The notes under the pieces were generated by a model. It made no database searches. It was not told where the DNA came from and saw only the letters and a list, made by a program, of their open reading frames with translations. Position numbers and translations under genes: made by a program. Of a stretch of 64,000 nucleotides of DNA, positions 35,004 through 42,800 are shown piece after piece; positions within the stretch are counted from its first letter, which is position 1; the number at the start of each line of letters is the position of its first letter. Source of the DNA: an uncultured Oleispira sp. (GTDB lineage Bacteria; Pseudomonadota; Gammaproteobacteria; Pseudomonadales; Oceanobacteraceae); assembly GCA_913061415.1 (NCBI GenBank), contig CAJXUD010000002.1, positions 310,001 through 374,000 on the forward strand. Direction: 5' to 3'.

Positions 35004-36230
35004 TTAAAAGCTTTCGTGCGGCCCGAATACTTCATAGTGAATACTATTATTTTCAACACCCAGAGTGACTAACTGCTGTTTCGCAAACTGCATAAAGCCT
35101 ACAGGTCCACAAAGATAAAAATCAGCATCCGATAATGGTAATTGCTCAGCAATCGCACTCACATCCATAAAACCATGGCGCTTAGATTCAACCGTTTCAG
35201 AGTTATACCAAGTATGGTTCATGATCTTCCCTTTTTGTGTCACTTCGTCATGACGCTTTTTAAAGGAGTGTTGAGCGGAGTTCTCACAGGCATGCAGAAA
35301 ATGTATTTCATGTTCTGTATTGGTTTTTTCCTGCTCGTCTAATAAAGTTTCTAGCATTGACTGCATAGGTGTTAAGCCAACCCCTGCAGAAATCAATACT
35401 TTTGGTTTGGGATTATTTTTAAGATGGAAGTCGCCCGCAGGTGGGTACAAGGTCACTTCTTCTCCGAGTCTTAGGCCATCGTGCAAGTAGTTTGAAACAA
35501 TACCGGGCTTACCCTGAATCTCACGCTTCACTGATATACGATAGCTTTCGCCATTGGCTTTATCAGACAACGAGTATTGACGAATTTCGCGGTAAGTTTC
35601 TTCATCCGTTTCACTTCCTGCAGTTTTTAATCCTTTGCTAGGATCAACTTCTATACCAATGTATTGCCCTGGCTGATAGCCAATCACTGGGCCGCCATCA
35701 ACCGGTTCAAAGATTAGACTTTTTACGAGTTCTGATTCGATGCGTTTTTCAACCAATCTAAAGGCTCTGCCACCTTTCCAGCCGCCTACGGTATTACTGC
35801 GCTGGTGATACAAGTCGGCTTCTTTATTAATAAAAACACCGGCGAGTACCTGATACGCTGCGACCCAAGCAGCTTCAATTTCTGAAGTAAATTGTTCAGT
35901 TGCCAGCTCGCGTAACGTTTCGATTAGATGAAGACCCACGATATCGTAATGTTCTGGCTGAATGTTCATGCTGGTATGCTTATGTGCAATACGCTCAACC
36001 ATACCGAGCAAATTTTCTAAATCATCAAGGTGGTATGCATACGCGGCAATCGCCGAAAATAATGCAAACGACTGGCGTCCTGATTTTTGATTGCTCATAT
36101 TAAAAATATGCTGCAACTCAGGATTATGTTGGAACATGCGCTTATAAAAATGCTCGGTGATCGCAGGACCGCCGGCTTCTAAAATTGGAATAGTACTTTT
36201 TACTAAGCGGATTTGTTCTTCATTTAACAT
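35004..36230 (-). CDS. hmp: flavohemoprotein, nitric oxide dioxygenase
   Basis: A 408-residue flavohemoglobin. The globin domain (residues 1-~140) has the proximal histidine region MVERIAHKHTSMNIQPEHY. The FAD domain carries RQYSLSD and the NAD domain SAGVGLTPM and CGPVGFM. It converts NO and O2 to nitrate using NAD(P)H. It is the second gene of a minus-strand pair after the ppyR-like gene, 113 bp apart. NorR sites and a sigma-54 promoter lie upstream of the pair. Confidence 0.97.
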   Translation of the reverse strand: MLNEEQIRLVKSTIPILEAGGPAITEHFYKRMFQHNPELQHIFNMSNQKSGRQSFALFSAIAAYAYHLDDLENLLGMVERIAHKHTSMNIQPEHYDIVGLHLIETLRELATEQFTSEIEAAWVAAYQVLAGVFINKEADLYHQRSNTVGGWKGGRAFRLVEKRIESELVKSLIFEPVDGGPVIGYQPGQYIGIEVDPSKGLKTAGSETDEETYREIRQYSLSDKANGESYRISVKREIQGKPGIVSNYLHDGLRLGEEVTLYPPAGDFHLKNNPKPKVLISAGVGLTPMQSMLETLLDEQEKTNTEHEIHFLHACENSAQHSFKKRHDEVTQKGKIMNHTWYNSETVESKRHGFMDVSAIAEQLPLSDADFYLCGPVGFMQFAKQQLVTLGVENNSIHYEVFGPHESF

Positions 36231-36343
36231 CTGTCGGTTTCTCTTTCTTTGCTGTGTTTAGTTCTGTGTTCAGGACTATCTATAATCTTTTATGAATTTT
36301 TTTATGCTGCTCGTCTTACGCCTTAACTCTCAAATGCAGATAC

Positions 36344-36613
36344 TCACAGTTCCTCTCCAAAACCTTTCAGGGCAATGCAACGCAGGATGTACCCAAACTT
36401 AATCGATACTGCGAATAACAACATTGAAATATGCCCTGCGACTTGCGACATTAAGCTGAAATAGTCATCAAAGACGTAACATACCTCAATCGTAAAGACT
36501 GTTCCGGCTAGTCCTAATAACATAAGCCAGTTGCCCATAACTAAAAGTCGCTGCAGATGGTGTGCATCTGGAACCGCAGGCAGTCGGTTTGAAAAATGAA
36601 AGTTTGAATACAT
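36344..36613 (-). CDS. ppyR: small membrane protein, PpyR-like
   Basis: An 89-residue protein with two hydrophobic helices (VMGNWLMLLGLAGTVFTIEVCYVF and QVAGHISMLLFAVSIKFGYILRCIAL). The pattern L-D/E-YxSLxxQVxGHxxxLxxxxIKxGYxxR fits PpyR as I recall it; in Pseudomonas aeruginosa ppyR adjoins fhp and fhpR, as here. ATG 36613 has GAGG upstream; an ATG at 36643 is the alternative. It is first in the operon with hmp under the NorR-type promoter. Function here is unknown. Confidence 0.65.
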   Translation of the reverse strand: MYSNFHFSNRLPAVPDAHHLQRLLVMGNWLMLLGLAGTVFTIEVCYVFDDYFSLMSQVAGHISMLLFAVSIKFGYILRCIALKGFGEEL

Positions 36614-36676
36614 GGCTGAAAACCTCGATTTAATGACATTCATAATCTAGCTAATGGATTAGCCTAATCAGACTAT

Positions 36677-36692
36677 TGCGAAGAGTGTGCCA
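36677..36692 (-). promoter_or_regulatory. sigma-54 promoter of the ppyR-hmp operon
   Basis: On the minus strand TGGCACACTCTTCGCA matches TGGCACR-N4-TTGCW with one mismatch (TCGC for TTGC) and exact GG-N10-GC spacing. It points toward the ppyR-like gene and hmp. Confidence 0.8.
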
Positions 36693-36701
36693 ACTTCAAA
36701 A

Positions 36702-36715
36702 TTGACATAGATCAA
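36702..36715. promoter_or_regulatory. candidate FNR/Anr box
   Basis: TTGACATAGATCAA matches TTGAT-N4-ATCAA at 9 of 10 positions. It lies between the sigma-54 promoter and the NorR sites, suggesting that low oxygen also controls NO detoxification. Confidence 0.5.
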
Positions 36716-36745
36716 GACATTTAGAGACACCCAACGCCAATTAGA

Positions 36746-36801
36746 GTCATATTGACTCACCTACAATGGGAGTCATAACGACTCAATCATGCTATATTGA
36801 C
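36746..36801. promoter_or_regulatory. three NorR-binding sites
   Basis: GTCATATTGAC (36746-36756) is a perfect GTCA-N3-TGAC NorR site, GTCATAACGAC (36772-36782) has one change, and GCTATATTGAC (36791-36801) is weaker. Triple sites are the known NorR enhancer layout. They lie about 80-135 bp upstream of the start site expected from the minus-strand sigma-54 promoter. Confidence 0.82.
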
Positions 36802-36854
36802 TAATTATTAAAACGAATAACGCTTGCTACTCTCCATTTTTAATAACGAATGCC

Positions 36855-38498
36855 ATGGCCAATACTATGACCCGTGTTATGAACAATATTTCATATTCAT
36901 CCCTCATCGAGCTGGCGATTGATCTAAGCAGCAGCTTAATCAACAAAGACCGATTTGAGCGCTTATTAACCACCGTGCAAAAAAACATTCCTTGTGATGC
37001 GGTTGTCTTACTCGCTCGGCAAGGAGATAGCCTTAAGCCATTAGCCCTAAAAGGTTTAAGCCCTGATCTTTTAGGCAGACGCTTTGAAATTGATCAGCAC
37101 CCACGCTTTCAAAAGATTAGCCAAAGCACGGCACCGGTCAGGTTTGAAAGCAATAGCCCACTGCCAGACCCTTACGATGGTTTAGTACTGGCGATGGAAG
37201 GCGATTTACCCGTTCATTCGTGCATGGGTTTCCCCTTGCTATTTGAAGGCGCCTTAATTGGTCTATTAACGCTGGATAGCCTCACCCCAAATAGCTTCGA
37301 TGACATTCCTCAGCGCACCCTCGATATTATCTCTGCCATGTCAGCCGCATCGTTAAAAACGGCACTGACCTTAGATTTATTAGAGCAACACGCTTCCCAC
37401 AGTAAACAGCTGGTTGCCGAGCTCACTCACGAAGCCTTGATCAAAGATGGTGGCGAAATTATCGGCAATAGCCCGGTGATGAATAAATTAAAGAAAGAAA
37501 TTCAAATCGTCGCGCAATCGAATTTTACGGCCTTGATCTCAGGCGAAACCGGCGTCGGTAAAGAATTGGTCGCGCGTACTCTGCATCAACAATCCAGTCG
37601 CAGTGATGGTCCTTTGGTGTATGTGAACTGTGCGGCCTTGCCAGAAAATTTAATTGAGAGTGAGTTATTTGGTCATCGCAAAGGCGCGTTTACCGGCGCC
37701 AACGAAAATCGTTCTGGCAAATTTACCATTGCCGATGGTGGTACATTATTTCTCGACGAAATTGGAGAAATTCCGCTTGCAGTGCAAAGTAAGTTATTGC
37801 GTGCATTACAAAGCCGAGAAATTCAAGCCGTCGGGCAAGACAAAACTCATACCGTTGATGTAAGAATTATCGCCGCAACCAATAGGGACTTAGCGAAAGA
37901 AGTTGAGTTAGGGAACTTTCGTTCTGACCTTTATCATCGCTTAACTGTCTACCCTATTCTGGTTCCTTCATTAAGAGAGCGTGATAATGATATAGCGCTG
38001 TTAGCGGGTTATTTTATTGAACAAATTCGTCGTAAACTGGGTATACAACAAATAAAATTCGCCTCTGGCGTAACTTACTATTTAAGACAATATGACTGGC
38101 CAGGTAATGTTCGTGAACTAGAACATACTATTAATCGTGCAGCGTTAAAGGCAAAGAGTCATAAATTGGATAGCAATTTTTCTGAAAAAAATGTGGTGAC
38201 TATTGAGCTGTCTCATATTGGTCAACTGACCAATACCTTAGATATTCATAATGTGAATTTTGTTCGAGATATAGAGGAACAAGTCAGAACTGAAGAATCG
38301 AGCTTAAATTATCCATCCCCTGGCCTTGGTATAAAGTCAGCGACAGAAGACTTTCAACGCCAAATTATTACCAGTGCATTAAACCGACATGATAATAATT
38401 GGTCAGCCGCCGCCAGAGAGCTGAAAACAGATCGAGCTAACCTAAATCGCATGGCGAAACGCCTCGGGATTAGTATTATCAAAACAATACAAAACTAG
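36855..38498 (+). CDS. norR: NorR/FhpR nitric-oxide-responsive sigma-54 activator
   Basis: A 547-residue activator. The N-terminal GAF domain (residues ~15-180) aligns with E. coli NorR through [23 protein letters not shown]-like LPDPYDGL and CMGFPL, where NorR binds a single non-heme iron that senses NO. The AAA+ domain has GETGVGKE and GAFTGAN; the C-terminal Fis-type helix-turn-helix is [23 protein letters not shown]. Divergent hmp and ppyR are the targets. The linker between AAA+ and DNA-binding domains is long (547 residues against 504 in E. coli). Confidence 0.95.
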   Translation: MANTMTRVMNNISYSSLIELAIDLSSSLINKDRFERLLTTVQKNIPCDAVVLLARQGDSLKPLALKGLSPDLLGRRFEIDQHPRFQKISQSTAPVRFESNSPLPDPYDGLVLAMEGDLPVHSCMGFPLLFEGALIGLLTLDSLTPNSFDDIPQRTLDIISAMSAASLKTALTLDLLEQHASHSKQLVAELTHEALIKDGGEIIGNSPVMNKLKKEIQIVAQSNFTALISGETGVGKELVARTLHQQSSRSDGPLVYVNCAALPENLIESELFGHRKGAFTGANENRSGKFTIADGGTLFLDEIGEIPLAVQSKLLRALQSREIQAVGQDKTHTVDVRIIAATNRDLAKEVELGNFRSDLYHRLTVYPILVPSLRERDNDIALLAGYFIEQIRRKLGIQQIKFASGVTYYLRQYDWPGNVRELEHTINRAALKAKSHKLDSNFSEKNVVTIELSHIGQLTNTLDIHNVNFVRDIEEQVRTEESSLNYPSPGLGIKSATEDFQRQIITSALNRHDNNWSAAARELKTDRANLNRMAKRLGISIIKTIQN

Positions 38499-38636
38499 CT
38501 TCGCAATAATTTTTTATTCTTGTTTAGTTTATTCAAGCCTAATATAGTGATTTTTTACCCTTTAATTGAGTAGTAATTAATACCCTCTTTTCGAAGATAT
38601 AAGTAAAGTATAAGGTTTGAATAAATTAAATAGAAT

Positions 38637-39185
38637 CTAACATGAAGGAAGATCACTGCGCTGGCCGCAGACAACAACAGAACCATCACGGGAGTCATAT
38701 TTAATCACGAGCAATCCCGAATTTTGATTACCATTGTCACCACTACCCCGATAAACATAACTGCAAATTTTATTACCCGTATGTCGATAAGATCGATATT
38801 GCTGATTGTTGTTATTATGAGAAACACTGGGGGCCTGCGCTAATACGCCATCCCAAACACCGACACAACCGTTATTATTCCGCCCAATATTTTCATTCCC
38901 ATTGCCTTTATCAATTCCGATAGGGTAGCCAATATTGTTGGTATCGATCGTACCATCACCATAACCGTCTAAGTTTTGGACCCTTACAGAGTGTCCTTGG
39001 CTTCGAAACAACGCTTTAACAGTTAATACACCTGAACTCAAAGCACCTGCAATACCTTGCACCTGAGCCAGTTCTGCTTCTTCAGACAAGTCCGATAAGC
39101 GTGGTAAAGCAAAGGCGGCAAGTATCCCTATAATTACTAATATTATAACTAACTCAATGAGTGTGAAACCTTGTTTATCTAGAAT
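38637..39185 (-). CDS. type IV pilin-like protein with apparent ATT start
   Basis: A 182-residue prepilin. The frame reads M(I)LDKQG^FTLIELVIILVIIGILAAFALPRL, a 6-residue leader, the PilD cleavage site G^F, Glu at mature position 5 and the hydrophobic N-terminal helix. The C-terminal head is Gly/Asn-rich and closes with CGQRSDLPSC, a probable disulfide loop. Between the in-frame stop at 39225-39227 and the leader there is no ATG, GTG, TTG or CTG; the codon at 39183-39185 is ATT, 7 nt after AAGGGA. A start here at ATT, as in infC, is the simplest reading; a sequencing error is the alternative. Related to MSHA/PilA-type minor pilins. No other pilus gene adjoins. Confidence 0.82.
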   Translation of the reverse strand: MLDKQGFTLIELVIILVIIGILAAFALPRLSDLSEEAELAQVQGIAGALSSGVLTVKALFRSQGHSVRVQNLDGYGDGTIDTNNIGYPIGIDKGNGNENIGRNNNGCVGVWDGVLAQAPSVSHNNNNQQYRSYRHTGNKICSYVYRGSGDNGNQNSGLLVIKYDSRDGSVVVCGQRSDLPSC

Positions 39186-39248
39186 GTATAAATCCCTTAA
39201 TTCATAATCTATATAAATATTAGCTCAATTCATTAGAAGGTGAGTTAC

Positions 39249-39791
39249 CTATTCATAAGTTAAATACTGTAATACTTGCATGCGCTCCGGCTGTGCGTTT
39301 AACCATTCACGAATTCTATCAGCCTCTTCGGCGACATCAGCTCCTACTGATTCTATAAATCGCTGGCGTCGAGCGTTTTCAGTAACTTGATCCCGTACTT
39401 GCTTTTGCCATTGCTCGGTAAAGACCAGTGGCATTTTAGAACCCAATTTAAGTGACTTTAATAAAGACCATTCTCCCTTATCTAACCAAGCCTCATCACA
39501 ATTAGTACACAAGTCTAAACGATTATCATGCTCACTCGAAACCCGATACTTAGTCATCATACGGCTGCACTTAGGGCAATTCATTGCGCTGTGCGTATTA
39601 TCAACGTCTTCGATATTAATATCTTCAGCTTGCTCACCTTCTGCTGAATCACCTAAAAAACGCTCTGCCCAATCACGATAATAAAGAAGAGATACAAAGA
39701 CACCAGCACAATCATTGCACCCCATTCCTGACAGTCCTTGCTCTAGCTTTGTCGGGTATAAGTCAGCCGTTTTACATTTTGGGCATTTCAT
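39249..39791 (-). CDS. TFIIB-type zinc-ribbon protein
   Basis: A 180-residue soluble protein with two zinc-ribbon modules: MKCPKCKTADL ... GMGCNDCAGVF (residues 1-31) and MNCPKCSRMM ... LDLCTNCDEAWLDKGEW (about 70-110), each with four Cys. The C-terminal third is helical and charged. It starts 15 bp after the AAA+ gene and has AAGGAA before its ATG, so it is the last gene of the PspA/flotillin/AAA+ block. Function unknown; protein or nucleic-acid binding is possible. Confidence 0.8.
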   Translation of the reverse strand: MKCPKCKTADLYPTKLEQGLSGMGCNDCAGVFVSLLYYRDWAERFLGDSAEGEQAEDINIEDVDNTHSAMNCPKCSRMMTKYRVSSEHDNRLDLCTNCDEAWLDKGEWSLLKSLKLGSKMPLVFTEQWQKQVRDQVTENARRQRFIESVGADVAEEADRIREWLNAQPERMQVLQYLTYE

Positions 39792-39806
39792 ACTGATATT
39801 CCTTAT

Positions 39807-42800
39807 CTACTTTTTCATTCTATATTCGGTTTCTAAAGCTCTTAACTGCGTTGAAATTTCTTTCATTTTGTCATGGGTTTTTAAGTCAATATCAATTTTT
39901 CGATCCATTGAGCGTACCATTGGAAAAATGCTATTTTCCATAGTATCCGCCAAAGCTTTCAATATTTTATCTAAACCTGGAACAGGCTGATTAATCACTT
40001 CTACTTTCGGTACTTCTTTTTGAGAAGACTGTTGAGCAATATATTTCATTCCAGCTGAAACAACCGATGTGAACTGACTCAGCGATTGATTCAACCCTTG
40101 TAGCTGCTCAATACTTGCAGCTTCATAAGGTTGCTCTTCACTACGACGAAGAGCTTCCGATTCTAAGCGCTGTAATTTGTCTTGCTCTCGTAATTGATTT
40201 GACTGCTCAGCATTTTCACTTAAAGACTTTACTCCACCAACCAAATCAACCAACTGTCCAATAACTTTGCCACCGACATCAGCATCATCACCCCCCATCG
40301 CTTTATTACGCAAAAAGTCGGATTTGATTTTCGTCCAGCGTGCAGACTCTTCATCCGTCATTTCACCGCGTAATTCAGCCAGCTTTAATAAGTTTTCTTC
40401 TGAGCCGTTGGTTAATAGCTGAGATTCACCCACATAGTGATCAGCAATCATCTGCATTAACTCGCCATGATTCATAACCGACGATACTTTTTCGGCCATT
40501 TTATTCATGTTTCGATAACTACCCTGCAATCTGAATGACGGCTCAGTGCGGTAATCATCTGATTGTGCAGCAGAAGCAATGTATTGCTGATTAATTTTCA
40601 ATACTACGTCTTGAATCACAAAGAGCTTCTTCAATACTTCGGTTATTTCATTCAGTTCTGCACTGCTGTATTGATGGCTTAAATCGGTTGTTGCAATATT
40701 TTCGCCATTAATCATACGTACAATTTTATACAGGTCGTTTAAATCCCGTGTCGCCAATGGCGCTAATACGGAATTAGAGGTCATGCAGTTTTCTACATAA
40801 CTCAATGCAAACTGCTCATCCATACCACCCAGAATATCCCCTAAGTTATAAATATCAGCACGGTTTGCTAGCATGTCTGGAACCTGAAATGCTTCACCGG
40901 TTTCGGTATAAGGGTTACCCGCCATCACCACGCAGAATTTTTTACCGCGCATGTCGTAGGTTTTTGTCTTACCTTTCCAAATACCTTCAATGCGACGTGT
41001 GCCATCACATAAAGAAATAAACTTTTGCAAAAACTCAGGATGTGTATGCTGAATATCATCCAGATACAGCATCACGTTACTGCCCATTTCTAGGCCCAAG
41101 TTTAACTTCTCTAATTCTTGTCTTGCGGTAGCGTTAGGCGCTTGTTCTGGATCTAACGATAAAACGTCATGCCCTAAAGAAGGACAATTAATTTTCATAA
41201 AGATCAAACCCAAACGACTCGCGACGTATTCCATCAGAGTCGTTTTACCGTAACCCGGTGGTGAAATCATCATCAACAAGCCCATCAAATCAGAACGCTT
41301 GCTATCGCCCAACGTTCCCATCTGCTTGGCTAAGTTATCGCCAATCAAGGGCAGATAAGATTCATTAATTAAGCGGTTACGAACAAACGAACTTAGCGGC
41401 TTTGGTTTAAACGACTCCAAGCCTAATAAGGCTCGCTCTTCTTCGATAATGCCTTGGCGCATCGCATGGTAATGATGGAAGCCCACAACAACACGATGCT
41501 TATGATCATCTAAACGCTGTAAAAATTCATCAATCGCTAGAGTGATGACTTGCTTATCAATTCGTGGATGATCTCCTAACAAACCGCTAATGGTTAATTC
41601 GGTATCCACTTCGGTAGGACGGCGCTCGATTCTGCCCTCGGCATTAATCATCGCCACCGCTTCCGGAATATATCGGGCTAGAGTTGTTAACCCTTTTCCA
41701 TCAACCAGCGCCGTTAACCAAGAATGCGTAAGATTCCAACGCTGCGCAACCTGACCAACCAACTTATCTAACGTCGCATGCAGCTTGCGCCATGAAGAAT
41801 CATCTAATGAATGTTTAAGCTCATCCACAAGTTGCTGGGCGTATTTACTGGCAATAAATTCAACTCGATCACGGCTCAATTCATGGACAAAATAATCCGC
41901 ACTGCGATTGATATCACTGGCGGCAATGGCTAATTCATAATGCGTAAAGAAATCTGTGAATGCTTGGTTTATCTCTCTGTGCAATAACTGAATAGCTTTA
42001 TTGTTATTAAAAATTTTCTTCATCTGAAACGCTGATTGTGCGCGTTCATGCCAGCTGTCTGCTTGCTGATGCAGTGCCAACAAGTTGCTTGCAGCATCTC
42101 TTTCTAAATGCTGAATATTGGCCCAAAAGACTTGAGCTAAACCACGACTCAGTGGATCAAATTTTAACTGGTCAGCACTGTCGATTGCGGGTAATAATTT
42201 TTGCAATAATAAAACTGCATCGTGATCGTGTATGCCTTTTTCATAACCTTCTTTATAACGAGGGTTCGCAAAATCACGGACCAGATCACGCAGTTTATTT
42301 TCATCCAACAAGGCTTGCTGCAGCAAGTCGTTATTTAGATCGTCAGTATTATTGTCGGCGGCCTCGATAATTAACGAGACCAAATATTCACTGCGATAAA
42401 CCTCAGGACTTTCCGACTCAAGTGCCATTTCCCAAAAAGGTCTTAGCTCTAATAAGTCGGTGCGAGTGAGCTGTTCAAAATAGTCCGTTCCGGTTAAGTG
42501 AATGTTTAACTCACCTTCACGCGGCACAATGGTTAAATCCAGCTCTTGGGTATTAACACTGAACTTATGACGAGGGCCAAGCTTAATGACATTGCCGCCG
42601 TTTTCATAAATTTCGGTCTTATCTCTTAAAGAACGTAACGCTTGCTCTTTAATCGACTTAAAGCGAGATTCAATATCATCCGCTTTTACCGCATTTTCCA
42701 GATCACGTAAGCGCTCAACCATATCCGCGGTTTTTAGCACTAATGAATCAGACGCAAAATATGTATTCAGATGTTCAGCGTCGGTGAACTTTAATGAACG

